From NCBI GenBank assembly GCA_951799405.1, contig OX637338.1, positions 8,184,001 through 8,248,000 on the forward strand: a stretch of 64,000 nucleotides of DNA, written 5' to 3'. Position numbers and translations under genes: made by a program. Origin of the DNA: Agapetus fuscipes (taxonomy: Eukaryota; Arthropoda; Insecta; Trichoptera; Glossosomatidae). Below are positions 1 through 10,275 of this stretch, in pieces; positions within the stretch are counted from its first letter, which is position 1, and every line of letters begins with the position of its first letter. The notes under the pieces are model-generated. The model saw only the letters and a list, made by a program, of their open reading frames with translations, made no database searches and was not told the DNA's origin.

Positions 1-99
1 TCGTTAGCACTTCAGTCAATTTTAAATGAGTCATTTCAAAGGAATGGGAGAAAATATTTATTCTGAAATGTATTTGCCTATACCCGAAGCACGCGCCTG
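1..99 (+). mobile_element. MITE-a, partial copy (cut by window edge)
   Basis: Matches two other copies in the window (19784-19985 on the same strand, 43899-44089 inverted). Shared landmarks are TTAGCACTTCAGTCAATT, ATTCTGAAATGTATTTGCC and the terminal GCACGCGCCTG. Full copies have inverted ends of the form CAGGCRCRTGC, so this is the right half of a small non-autonomous DNA element. Its superfamily is unknown. Confidence 0.6.
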
Positions 100-299
100 C
101 ATTTTTCCCTATTTTCTATGAAAGAAAACATACAAAAGTGTGAACATCCTGTAGTTAACAAGTTTGCCATGAGTACTAGTTCACAATGAGTTTTTACTAT
201 CAGAAATTACCCCCAATAAAAGGTTTGATCCATGATTTCTCAAAAATTAAGAAAAAAGAGGCCTTAAATGGGAGGCGGCATTAGGCAAGGAGTGCTTAC

Positions 300-425
300 C
301 TAGCCATCGCTTCATTCCTTCCCTGTTTCTCTGATTTTATTTTCTTTCTCGCTTCTCTTTTTCTTTCTCCGTTTATATTTTCTTTCTCCGTTTCTATTTT
401 CTTTCTCCGTTTCTATTTTCCTTTA
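300..425. repeat. Pyrimidine-rich tract with 19-bp tandem repeat
   Basis: The tract is almost pure C/T with scattered A and G. Inside it the unit TTCTTTCTCCGTTTCTATT occurs about three times head to tail (361-379, 380-398, 399-417, the first with one change). It looks like an ordinary minisatellite and no coding sense is seen. Confidence 0.7.
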
Positions 426-917
426 TGTATTTTTCGATCAATGTATTTTTCTATATGGCTGGTCACGTGTTGCACCCTCCGCGTGACCAGGCTGGAATAA
501 AGATTTATTTTTATTAAATAAGAGAATCTGCACTTGTTCAGCTTTACCTTATGCTGGGGTACAGTACGGCAATTTGACGTCATATTGCATTCATTCAATT
601 TTAGTTGTTGCCCGTTTGTGTGTTACGGGACACGTAATGCGGTAACGCCCGTCAACTACTTATTATGTAATGTACTCACTAAGCACTATTGTAATTATTC
701 GCTCGGCAGGTAGGATAAATTGGTTTTGCTGGTGGTTGATGATACATGCGTTGGAAATATGAATGCATTTAGCTATTTATACAAATATGGCAGAGGAAAT
801 GTTGGACCAAAAAAGTGCTAATTCCCTAATACCAACCTAATTTTTGGAATTTTGCTTGATTAAAAAAATGCTTTCTCTAAATTCCCTAAATTTTTCATAA
901 GTTACTTATACTTAATG
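426..917. other. No recognised gene
   Basis: Non-coding AT-rich DNA. A short inverted pair, GGTCACGTG near 461 and GCGTGACC near 481, lies just before an AATAAAG signal. This could be the tail of an old LTR or transcript, but no partner copy was found in the window. The small ORF on the minus strand here has no recognisable domain. Confidence 0.4.
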
Positions 918-1056
918 TCGCTGGTATGGTGGAGGGGATAAAGTGTGGATTCTCGAATTTGCATTATTGAAACAATCGCAAGTTCGAACCCTGCCTGTGC
1001 CGTGTCGTATCGACAATAGCTATGACCCTGGTTTAATAAATGTCATTGGGTTATTG
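918..1056 (+). mobile_element. SINE-3, tRNA-like short repeat
   Basis: A B-box-like AGTTCGAACCC follows an A-box-like segment (TGGTATGGTGGAGGGGATAA) at tRNA-like spacing, with a tail reading CCTGGTTTAATAAATGTCATTGGG. The reverse complement of 62952-63080 matches both the head and the tail, so this is a repeated family rather than a single tRNA gene. The head does not fold as a clean tRNA by eye. Confidence 0.5.
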
Positions 1057-1314
1057 TTAATACCTTTTTTCTGGCGAGGCAAAATAGGTTGATAAATTTC
1101 ATAACTCTTCACAAATCTATATTATAGAAAAAAATATACCCAAATTATCTCATATATATGTGGGAACTTGTAATTGACACTTAACAATCCAATTCGTTTT
1201 TTATTAATATGAATAATAAAATAAAAATAATGGTTTTTCGAATACCTGCATGATGAAGGTAAGATCTTAGTTTTGGAAGATTTCAAAATATTGAAATCAG
1301 GTAAAACACACACA
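1057..1314. other. No recognised feature
   Basis: AT-rich sequence with short ORFs on both strands that carry no recognisable domain. Nothing else is seen. Confidence 0.4.
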
Positions 1315-1619
1315 CAACTAAGCTACATATACAGTGTAACTTCTTCCGCTTTATCCCCGAAGGGTTTCGCATGTGGCGAGTGGAACCTATTTATTTTTAC
1401 AGGCAAGGAGACCGGCCTTACGCCAACCACTTCATTTGAAGTGGGGTTTCCCAGCTCCCAAGGGGGCTGGTACTCATTTTTTGTGAAGGCTGAGTAAAAC
1501 TTGTCGATATTTTTTTTGGGGTTTGAAATAATAAATAATTTCTGACACCCTCGGTAGGATTCAAACCCGAGCTCACGGCATGGAATTCAAGCATTCTACC
1601 AACTGAGCTATCGACCGGA
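1315..1619 (-). mobile_element. SINE-1, near full length
   Basis: On the minus strand it opens with a tRNA-like head (CCGGTCGATAGCTCAGTTGG, then a B-box GGGTTTGAATCC). It continues through the self-complementary ACTTCAAATGAAGT segment and ends in the family 3' end GTGTAGCTTAGTTG. The A and B boxes are the expected internal RNA polymerase III promoter. The copy is somewhat diverged. Confidence 0.8.
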
Positions 1620-2085
1620 CATAATAAGAAAATTTGAATGCTTAAAAAAGGTATGTAGGGAAGGTCTTCATATTTACAAATAGCTTATGTTTCAATATTA
1701 CAATATGAAATTGAGCTAATACATCCGTAACGTGTGTTTACAGTCGACATCACAAGTAAGCACACGTTCCCACCATTATTTGTTTTTACCTCGGCTTCCC
1801 AACTGTCTTATACATTTTCCCAATGATGAATGTGGACAGTTTGCACGGGCACGGTTTGTTTTTTGTTTAGTTCGCCATTATTCCTCTCATAGATAATAGC
1901 CACCACAGCAAGCTGAAAGAGATTCACGTTTTTCATTTCTCGATGATTTACACTGAGCGCCTCGGGCGAGGCGGGGAGGAAGTGAGGCAAGTGAGGACTG
2001 AGGCAATCCTTACATGTATTACTCATCATGCCGTCCCCCCAGTGCTTGTTTGGCTTATCTACCATTTGATTCAAAGATGACTGAT
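1620..2085. other. No recognised gene; one unassigned ORF
   Basis: A 132-codon minus-strand ORF (1808-2206) runs from Rep-A antisense into unique sequence. Its first part is repeat-derived and the remainder (1808-2080) has no domain I recognise. It is best treated as chance. Confidence 0.35.
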
Positions 2086-2345
2086 AGGCTCCTTGACTGA
2101 TAGGTTGGTATGAGGCTGACCCCCCGTGCTGTAAAAATTGGTTCACTTTTGTCATGCCACCCCGGTTTCGGGGAAAGGCGGCAGGAGCTGTAAGGTTTAT
2201 GTTCATGTCAGGTCTTGTTTATTTGTATACACACATACAGAATGTGTAGGCGCGAACCTACATGTGCCTGTCTGTGGGCATGCATGTAATATGAGCCTTA
2301 AATGTTAACAATTATTTGCAGCTTAGATTACAGATTATTATAGAT
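2086..2345 (+). repeat. Rep-A, near full length
   Basis: Starts TCCTTGACTGATAGGTTGG, runs through the conserved CCCGGTTTCGGGGAAAGG and CATACAGAATGTGTAGGCGCG blocks, and ends GCAGCTTAGATTACAG. It is one of the more GC-rich subfamily copies, resembling those at 38668 and 47200. Confidence 0.8.
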
Positions 2346-3607
2346 GATCTTTAAATGAAATTGTCTTAAGAATCACATTCTACACTATCTGAGCTGAGAA
2401 AACAACGTAAAATAGAACAGTGAGAGAGTTATGTTGAATATTTAAAAAATCAATTTCCAGCATTCACAAGACACGTTAGTCCAGTGCACATACAAACATT
2501 GCTCATGTGAAATTTCTTCTGTTGGAGATAAAACAAACAAGCACTAATGGGACGATGCGTAAACAGTAAACCAAGTGTAATCCCTAGAACGCTCTAACTC
2601 AGCAGTACTGAATCAAAAATCTATGAAAATTAAACTAGCGCTTATAGTGAGAGTTTTACTTTCCGTGGATTTTTGTAAAAAAGCTATGGTTGTGTTTTAT
2701 GTTTGCGGAACGTACATTCACAATAATTATCAGCTGACGTGACGATTGTATGCAGAAACATGCAAGGGGAAGAGTTGGTGCAGTTAACCATGAAGCATGT
2801 TTTAATTTCCATGAAATCAAAACTAAGTTTTGAAATTCATGTGCGGAGTTTAAAACATGCCATTTTTTTCAGAATAAAAACCTAATTTGCGACGCTTTCA
2901 GTGCAAAACCAGAACTTTGGAAGGCAATTCATTTGGTGTTTGTTTGTCTGGTTTGGAGTTTCATATTTTGCGGATTCTTTTTTTTACAAAAAAGAAGGTG
3001 AAACTTTTGAAATAAGTTCACTGTCTGATATTAAATCTACCTTTGCTAAAAAGAGAAGAATGTATTACTCGAGCGTCAGCTATATTGCTGAGAGGAGCAA
3101 CTTCGATGGTTTATTTTTTTGAACAATATTGCAACGAGTACCACGTCCATAGCGAAAATAAAATTGCGAGATATTTTTGCTCCAGTCAATATTTTCTTCT
3201 TTTTAGTAAGATAATACAGAATCTGATTACATTGCAGGCATTGTGTTTTTCATGCAGATATTTTTTAAGACTTAGTTCTAGAATATTTAAGCCTTTAGTT
3301 ACTTTAATGTCTGAAAGCCTTTTGTATACAGAGAGTATTAAGGCTAAGTGAGTCACTGGATTAAGGAATTAATATCATTATGGTACAGCCTTCTTAATTA
3401 CTTCATAATTTATCTCGTTATGCAAAAGTTAAACGAAAAAAAATATGGAGACAATAAAATTGAGGTTTTTGGGAATTTGTCATTAAATTTTCCTCTCTCA
3501 TTTTCATCCGGATAAAAATCGATGGTTATTTCAATTGTAATTTTTTTATTACCGTTATATTGATTTTTTAAAAGTAATAAATAGATCAACTTCGGGCTGA
3601 TTTACTT
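2346..3607. other. No recognised gene
   Basis: About 1.2 kb of AT-rich sequence. Two overlapping plus-strand ORFs (2901-3122 and 3043-3351) are rich in F, S and Y and have no domain. Nothing else is seen. Confidence 0.4.
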
Positions 3608-3833
3608 GGAGTGAGCTGTTTTTGTGGACTCACACCTCAAGAGCCCTCTACATTCTACCTGTTCTTTGTAAGTTGCAAGCGAGTTTCAGTTGCTTTCAAA
3701 CGAATCTTTGCAAGTTGCAAACCAATTTTGCAAGCAAGATCCTGTTTTGGTTTCAAGCTGGATGAATCCTACGGAAATTCAGTTCTCTACCTTCCAATTA
3801 TGAGTCAGTAGCATTAACCACTGCATTAGGCCG
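3608..3833 (-). mobile_element. SINE-2, diverged copy
   Basis: The plus strand reads GTTTTTGTGGACTCACACC, CAAGAGCCCTCTAC, AAGCTGGATGAA, then CCTTCCAATTATGAGTC and GGCCG. This is the reverse complement of SINE-2 tail to head. A short AAGTTGCAA-type repeat has expanded in the middle. It abuts the gypsy 3' end at 3836. Confidence 0.55.
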
Positions 3834-3835
3834 AT

Positions 3836-3893
3836 ACCAGCATACGGGAATCGAGGACTGTTCCGGGACGAAACGAGTCTAAGGAAGGGGCAG
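3836..3893 (+). mobile_element. 3' internal end of a decayed Ty3/gypsy element, with polypurine tract
   Basis: GACTGTTCCGGGACG and CTAAGGAAGGGGCAG match the last internal bases of the complete element at 38108-38148 (GACTGTTCCGGGACG, CTAAGGAGGGGGCA). A purine-rich primer tract therefore sits directly before an LTR start. Everything upstream of 3836 in this element has been lost. Confidence 0.7.
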
Positions 3894-4423
3894 TGTTACG
3901 AATGTGTGATTGTGTATCTGTGTGTTTTTTACTAGTGATTGTGTGCCAGTGTTTTTTTACTTGTGTGAGTGTGTCTCTAGATGTGGGTGTTTGAATAATT
4001 ATACTTGTATTTGTTTGATGGTGTGAGAATTCGCTTGAATCTTCTAAATATAATGTCCGGGCAAAGTCGCGAATGTTCCGGTTCCCGATGTTTCGAGAAC
4101 CGTCCTTATGTTTGTAATCTATAATCTAAGTTGCAAAGATATATTACACTTTAGATTTATATTAAATGTATTTCCACAAGCAGACTCGTTTAAGTTGCGC
4201 TTAAACATGCCGCATGTGAATCTACAATACAAAACCCAATCTCAAATGACCATAAGCCCTGCAGCTATAAAAAGGTCTAAAGCTGCCTGTAGCGCAGACT
4301 TGTATCAGAGCAACAGCACAAGAGCTAACTGTGATCGAACCAAATGTGAACGGTGTCTCAAAATAAATTGTGTGAAATAACTTAACCCTAAATTTTATTA
4401 AATTGAGCCCGTAAATCGTTACA
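3894..4423 (+). repeat. 3' LTR of the decayed gypsy element, interrupted by Rep-A
   Basis: Begins TGTTACGAATG right after the polypurine tract and can be closed at GTAAATCGTTACA (4411-4423), giving TG...CA ends. A TATA-box-like CTATAAAAAGG lies at 4265-4275, about 150 bases before the proposed end, as expected for an LTR promoter. A Rep-A fragment splits it at about 4117-4264. Its sequence differs from the LTR at 34170, so it belongs to a related family. The 3' boundary is an inference. Confidence 0.5.
4117..4264 (-). repeat. Rep-A, partial (inside gypsy LTR)
   Basis: The minus-strand 3' half of Rep-A: ATCTATAATCTAAGTTGCAA, AACATGCCGCATGTG, CAAATGACCATAAGCCCTGC. It stops directly before the LTR TATA box. 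It is 5' truncated relative to the family. Confidence 0.7.
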
Positions 4424-5945
4424 ATATTTTGTATGAATGTAAGTGTTTCACATAAGTAATAAAGCTTTTAGCGATAAGGAAATGTAACATATGTGGTATT
4501 TTATTGTTTATCCGGCTGTGAATTAAGTTTTTCATTTCAGAAATTGTAATCCCGGCGAGGATTAAAATATTACGTTCGACTGAATGTGAATTTGATTAAA
4601 TTAAGGAAGAAAACTTTACACGTCACATATTTCTTCCGACTTTCGACCAAGTACAAAGATAAAGCTGAAGCTCAACTGTTTGCATGGAAATGGAAATGTA
4701 TGGAAACTTAAACGCTCCTTAGAAACGTGGTTTTGTTTTGCATGTATTTTCCTTAAACGCCAAGGTTGAGTTTACACTTTGAGTATAGAGCCCAGATTTT
4801 ATAATAGGTGGGTGTATAATAATGAACGTATTATAATCTTGTAACAAAAACCTCGAATTTGTACACATTTTCTCGGGAAATTATTATTTTAATTAATAAA
4901 TTAGTGCCTCAGTTCATTCCTTTCTTTTAATCAATTTTCTTCAGCAAACGGAATGTATACATTGTTTAATTTGTAAAGTAATGGCGTTGAAATGTTTATG
5001 AAAACAGAAAATTTTATTCGCCTCGGCTTCTTAATTGATTTCTTCATCGATCAGGACCACAAGTATTCAACATTGCGTAAATACGCAACCATCACGTTAA
5101 TAGGAACAAATATGGAAAATACAACAGCACACCTAGGGAGTGTTCCAGTTGCGATAATATTTTCTGATTTCGATAGTTGAGTACGTATTTACACGATGCT
5201 GTAAACTCGGGGTAGAGTTTTAATACAATTATTTACTGAGATGAAAATTTCCGAATAATCATTTAAGCAAATTTAAAATTTATAAGATATACAATATGAA
5301 GAAAATCTCCTTTAAAATATTTGAGTAAATAATTCAATCTAACATATGTACGTACTTTATTCAGTAACTTAAAATATTTGTATATTTTAGACTTACCTAT
5401 ATTTGAGTAATAAGGAAGAAAAGTAGTGTTCCATTACAAAAATAGTTAAAAACATTTTTGACTTCATGACATTCAAAATTGTTTTATTTTTTAATGATCC
5501 ACGGGCCATATATTTTTTTTTTTTGAAAGAAAAATTAACTTTAGTCAGCGGATGATCCTTGGGTAAAATGAATCTGAATAGCACCGGAAGTGTCCAAAGA
5601 AAAAATAAAGTTCGCGAAGTTTTTATAGGACGGGTGTGCGCTTTCAATGCTCCGTTGAAAAGCTCTCCATATTGTGTTAGTAGGCTGCCCTCACACGACA
5701 CAATACACAAAATAAGTATCACATTATTAAGTGCTCATCGTTGCTAAGTAAATCCTTTTCCTTGAAATTAGGGTACGAGGAAGGATAGGATCTTCAAAGC
5801 GAATACGGCAGACCGAAGTGGGTTTATCTCTTCCTAGATTATCGTAGCTGGAGGTGAATATTTAGGAATCCTTTTAGGAGTCCCTCCCAAGTAAGGGCAT
5901 CATAATATAGATGAGCTCATTCAATGTACGCGATCAGGGAAAACG
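4424..5945. other. No recognised gene
   Basis: 1.5 kb of AT-rich DNA. ORFs at 4992-5180 and on both strands at 5393-5747 overlap each other and show no domain or codon bias I can detect. Confidence 0.4.
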
Positions 5946-6390
5946 CTTAGCCTGGAGCTGTGCCACAAGTATAAAGCATTCCTCTGTAAACTCAAGTTTA
6001 ACGTTTTCCAATAACATATACGAAAACTTCAACTCTCATTAGAGACGCTTTTTAGTTTCCGTGAATTATTCGGTTATGGTTGGGATGAGAACGTAAACGG
6101 GTGCTGGGACTTTATATCCACCATGTTCTAATAGCGTTCTCAGCTTGGAAAACAGTTTGTATAAATGTTTCTAAAATTGAATATAAATAACCCGGGGCTG
6201 ATTGTTTCACACTGTGTTTCTGTGTAAAGCCAGGATCTTGCAGCGATTGTATTAGTTTGAGTTACATTTGCTGAGATGAGAAACGACACTTTAAAACGTC
6301 AAAAAGTTATTTATAAATGTGACACTTTAGTGTATAATCTAAAAAGTTTTCGACTTTTTAAAGTTTGTGTATTCACACAGTGAAAATTCA

Positions 6391-6614
6391 TTTTTATAAA
6401 TAATTATAAAAAATTATAAAAAACACAGAGTTTTATTTTCACAAATTGAGTATTTATTTCCACCTCAAGTACTTTCGACTTATTTACGTCATTATCCTCT
6501 ATCCTCTTGATAATGACGTAAATAAGTCGAAAGTACTTGAGGTGGAAATAAATACTCAATTTGTGAAAATAAAACTCTGTGTTTTTTATAATTTTTTATA
6601 ATTATTTATAAAAA
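6391..6614. repeat. Foldback (106-bp arms) with hammerhead-like motif, copy 1
   Basis: Positions 6391-6496 pair with 6509-6614 with no mismatch noticed, around a 12-base spacer (6497-6508). The right arm opens with a degenerate hammerhead-like block: TTGATAA, GAC, loop, GTC, GAAA (6508-6532). It then runs GAGGTGGAAATAAATACTC and GTGAAAATAAAACTCTGTG, matching the HHL tail seen at 52980 and 63604. It is an inverted dimer of an HHL end and could form a very long hairpin RNA. Confidence 0.85.
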
Positions 6615-7107
6615 GTTTTCGTTTGTTTATCCATCTATTTCTATTTAAGTTGACAATTTTAGGTTCTATTTATGTTAAAATTATTTAAAATTTTGCCTGT
6701 TTGATAACATCCTCATGTAGGATTTATTTTTGTTTACATGCCTTTACCAACCCTTTTTGTGGGAGTGCAACTTATGTTGAAGAGTAGGTTCTCATCTATT
6801 GACAAGACTAACTACATAATTACTTAAACTTGCTGATCCTAAAAAGTAGAAGCAAGAAATGGCTTCAAACCCAAGCCCCCCGTTCAAAAAGCTGCGATAG
6901 TGATTGGAATGAAATAAACCAAAAAATTCAAATGCCTCTACATGGAGCGCCAATTGAATTATTTTGTGAGGCTTACAGAATAGTTTATTTATTATTATTT
7001 CCACTTTTAACGCACTTATATAATTTATAGGTATCCCATTATTGTAGATTTCATTATCCCAGAGGCTCTGGTCCCCCCTAGCGTAATGGCGACAGACTTA
7101 CAGTTAC

Positions 7108-7360
7108 AGTAGAGGAGTTCCTTGACTAATAGGTTGGTATGAGGCTGACTAATCATACTGTAAAATCCTGTTAACCTTTTGCCAATCCTATTTCAGGGAA
7201 CGATGTCAAGAGTTGCAAAGTTTGTGTTCATGTACGGGTTGGTTTATTTTGTACGTACTCATATAACATGTGTAAGCGCGAGCTAACATGCGACTGCTTA
7301 TGGGCATGCATTAAATATGAGCCTAAGATGTCAGGCTATCTTTGAAATTATTGATTGATT
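7108..7360 (+). repeat. Rep-A (duplication copy 1)
   Basis: Begins TTCCTTGACTAATAGGTTGG, keeps CCTATTTCAGGGAACG and ACATGTGTAAGCGCGAG, and ends in a diverged ATCTTTGAAATTATTG. Near full length. Confidence 0.75.
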
Positions 7361-7665
7361 ATAGGTATTACCCCGCAAAGGCTTTTCATCGATTTTCATT
7401 GCAAAATGTGTACAATAAAATAATATGGCACCCCTATTAGTGATGTTATTTCCGTTCTATCATAATAAAACATCTAAAATAATCGAACGACTTTTTTACG
7501 CGGAAACAAATGTTTGGATTATGCTAACGGCAGATTTATTCCAAAGATGTGTTTTTTATGGAAAACACAAAAATTAATCCTTGTAAACAATCGAGCTTAT
7601 CGACATATTTTTATTTCGTAGAAAACATATCACATTTGAAGTTTTACTTGTTAATTTATCATCAT

Positions 7666-7831
7666 TCCTTGACTTATAGTTGCGTTATAGGTTGCTATGA
7701 GGGTGACCACCCATACTGTAAAAAATGACTCACATTACCAATGTTACCCCTGCTTCGGAGAAGGCCGGCAAAAATGCAGAGTTTAGGTTCTTTTGTGGCT
7801 TTCATTTTAATTTTAAGTACACATGTACATT
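7666..7831 (+). repeat. Rep-A 5' part, split by a second Rep-A
   Basis: Starts TTCCTTGACTTATAG and breaks off at TAAGTACACATGTACAT. The missing 3' part (CAGCATTTGTAAGCGTGACC onward) resumes at 8081, after a complete Rep-A at 7832-8080. This is a Rep-A inserted into a Rep-A. Confidence 0.75.
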
Positions 7832-8080
7832 TCCTTGACTTATAGGTTGGTATGAGGCTCACCCATACTGTAAAAAATGGTTCACTTTGCCAATGTCACC
7901 CCTGTTTCAGGGAAGGTCGGCAAAAGTTGTGGGGCTTATGTTCATTTGAGGTTTGGATTTTATTTGTAAGTACGCATTCAGCATTTGTAAGCGCGAACTA
8001 CACGTGTTGGTTTGTGGGCATACATCTGAGAGCTTTAAATGAATATATCCTTGCAACTTAGATTATAGATTATTATAGAT
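7832..8080 (+). repeat. Rep-A, complete, nested in another Rep-A
   Basis: Runs from TTCCTTGACTTATAGG to TTGCAACTTAGATTATAG. It is close to the copies at 13575 and 17573 (shared GGTTTGGATTTTATTTG and GCATACATCTGAGAGC), so this is a younger subfamily. The 69-codon ORF inside it is repeat-derived. Confidence 0.8.
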
Positions 8081-8185
8081 GCAGCATTTGTAAGCGTGAC
8101 CTTAGACGTATCTGTTTGTAGGCATGCATTTAAAATGTAAATATATCTTTGCCACTTAGGTTATAGATTATACATTATATATTAT
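8081..8185 (+). repeat. Rep-A 3' part of the split copy
   Basis: Continues the host copy from CAGCATTTGTAAGCG to TTTGCCACTTAGGTTATAG. It completes the element interrupted at 7831. Confidence 0.7.
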
Positions 8186-8428
8186 TACGGGACATGTCGC
8201 TCGCGATCCAGATGAAAAGTGGACAAAGCGACTGCTGTGCTGGTGCACAAGGACGGCAAAGCGTGGAGTTGGGCGCCCACAGTTGCGTTGGCGTGACGAT
8301 GTTCAGAGAAGTGCAGGACTTGCCTGGATGCGGATCGCTCAGGATAGAAACGAATGGAAAATGCGAGAGGAGGCCTACGTCCAGGAGTGGACGATCAATA
8401 CAGGCTGAAGAAGAAGAAGAATAAGAAG
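8186..8428 (+). pseudogene. 3' end of an RTE-like LINE (endonuclease-reverse transcriptase C-terminus), copy 1
   Basis: In the frame that starts at 8190 the DNA encodes about 73 residues ending at a TGA (8406-8408). Recognisable pieces are GHVARDPDEKWTKRLL, GRPQLRWRDDV, AWMRIAQDRNEWK and EEAYVQEWT. These blocks match the C-terminal tail of endonuclease-reverse transcriptase ORFs of animal non-LTR retrotransposons of the RTE type. A (GAA)n-like 3' tail follows at 8409-8425. Everything upstream of the tail is missing, the usual result of incomplete reverse transcription, so it cannot transpose by itself. The MSLAIQ... ORF over the same bases is a shadow frame. Family assignment rests on remembered motif patterns. 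Confidence 0.8.
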
Positions 8429-8481
8429 ATATTACGTTCTTTGCAAATGTTACAGGGATAGATTAAGAGTTCTGGGATTTG

Positions 8482-8555
8482 TTAATGAAACTTACACGTG
8501 TCTGTTTTTGGATATGCATTTTATAAGGATTTAAAATGTTAGTATATCTTTGCAA
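8482..8555 (+). repeat. Rep-A 3' remnant at the duplication junction
   Basis: AAACTTACACGTGTCTG through TATCTTTGCAACTTAG is the last third of Rep-A. It is broken at CTTAG, where duplication copy 2 begins. The same remnant recurs at 11092-11185, there followed by the normal ATTATAG end. Confidence 0.75.
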
Positions 8556-9000
8556 CTTAGCCTGGAGCTGTGCCACAAGTATAAAGCATTCCTCTGTAAA
8601 CTCAAGTTTAACGTTTTCCAATAACATATACGAAAACTTCAACTCTCATTAGAGACGCTTTTTAGTTTCCGTGAATTATTCGGTTATGGTTGGGATGAGA
8701 ACGTAAACGGGTGCTGGGACTTTATATCCACCATGTTCTAATAGCGTTCTCAGCTTGGAAAACAGTTTGTATAAATGTTTCTAAAATTGAATATAAATAA
8801 CCCGGGGCTGATTGTTTCACACTGTGTTTCTGTGTAAAGCCAGGATCTTGCAGCGATTGTATTAGTTTGAGTTACATTTGCTGAGATGAGAAACGACACT
8901 TTAAAACGTCAAAAAGTTATTTATAAATGTGACACTTTAGTGTATAATCTAAAAAGTTTTCGACTTTTTAAAGTTTGTGTATTCACACAGTGAAAATTCA

Positions 9001-9224
9001 TTTTTATAAATAATTATAAAAAATTATAAAAAACACAGAGTTTTATTTTCACAAATTGAGTATTTATTTCCACCTCAAGTACTTTCGACTTATTTACGTC
9101 ATTATCCTCTATCCTCTTGATAATGACGTAAATAAGTCGAAAGTACTTGAGGTGGAAATAAATACTCAATTTGTGAAAATAAAACTCTGTGTTTTTTATA
9201 ATTTTTTATAATTATTTATAAAAA
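9001..9224. repeat. Foldback with hammerhead-like motif, copy 2
   Basis: The same 106-bp-arm inverted repeat as at 6391-6614, displaced by 2,610 bases. Arms 9001-9106 and 9119-9224, spacer 9107-9118. Confidence 0.85.
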
Positions 9225-9717
9225 GTTTTCGTTTGTTTATCCATCTATTTCTATTTAAGTTGACAATTTTAGGTTCTATTTATGTTAAAATTATTTAAAA
9301 TTTTGCCTGTTTGATAACATCCTCATGTAGGATTTATTTTTGTTTACATGCCTTTACCAACCCTTTTTGTGGGAGTGCAACTTATGTTGAAGAGTAGGTT
9401 CTCATCTATTGACAAGACTAACTACATAATTACTTAAACTTGCTGATCCTAAAAAGTAGAAGCAAGAAATGGCTTCAAACCCAAGCCCCCCGTTCAAAAA
9501 GCTGCGATAGTGATTGGAATGAAATAAACCAAAAAATTCAAATGCCTCTACATGGAGCGCCAATTGAATTATTTTGTGAGGCTTACAGAATAGTTTATTT
9601 ATTATTATTTCCACTTTTAACGCACTTATATAATTTATAGGTATCCCATTATTGTAGATTTCATTATCCCAGAGGCTCTGGTCCCCCCTAGCGTAATGGC
9701 GACAGACTTACAGTTAC

Positions 9718-9970
9718 AGTAGAGGAGTTCCTTGACTAATAGGTTGGTATGAGGCTGACTAATCATACTGTAAAATCCTGTTAACCTTTTGCCAATCCTA
9801 TTTCAGGGAACGATGTCAAGAGTTGCAAAGTTTGTGTTCATGTACGGGTTGGTTTATTTTGTACGTACTCATATAACATGTGTAAGCGCGAGCTAACATG
9901 CGACTGCTTATGGGCATGCATTAAATATGAGCCTAAGATGTCAGGCTATCTTTGAAATTATTGATTGATT
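9718..9970 (+). repeat. Rep-A (duplication copy 2)
   Basis: The second-copy equivalent of 7108-7360, with the same sequence. Confidence 0.75.
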
Positions 9971-10275
9971 ATAGGTATTACCCCGCAAAGGCTTTTCATC
10001 GATTTTCATTGCAAAATGTGTACAATAAAATAATATGGCACCCCTATTAGTGATGTTATTTCCGTTCTATCATAATAAAACATCTAAAATAATCGAACGA
10101 CTTTTTTACGCGGAAACAAATGTTTGGATTATGCTAACGGCAGATTTATTCCAAAGATGTGTTTTTTATGGAAAACACAAAAATTAATCCTTGTAAACAA
10201 TCGAGCTTATCGACATATTTTTATTTCGTAGAAAACATATCACATTTGAAGTTTTACTTGTTAATTTATCATCAT

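Larger units (their letters stand above)
5946..8555. repeat. Tandem duplication unit, copy 1 (2,610 bp)
   Basis: This unit is followed directly by a second copy at 8556-11165. The offset is exactly 2,610 bases at every landmark checked, and I saw no base difference. CTTAG is found at the left edge (5946-5950), the junction (8556-8560) and the right edge (11166-11170). This microhomology suggests a replication or end-joining duplication, or an assembly artefact. Confidence 0.9.

Noticed and set aside
1808..2206. 132-codon minus-strand ORF
   Set aside because: Half is Rep-A antisense; the remainder has no recognisable domain or repeat support.
2901..3351. Overlapping plus-strand ORFs
   Set aside because: Different frames of the same AT-rich DNA, phenylalanine and serine rich, no motif.
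7852..8061. 69-codon ORF repeated at 10462 and 17594
   Set aside because: Lies wholly inside Rep-A and is broken in other copies; no domain. It is open only because the copies are recent.
8194..8424. 76-codon ORF MSLAIQ...
   Set aside because: Wrong frame. The reverse-transcriptase tail is read from 8190 in another frame that gives recognisable LINE motifs.
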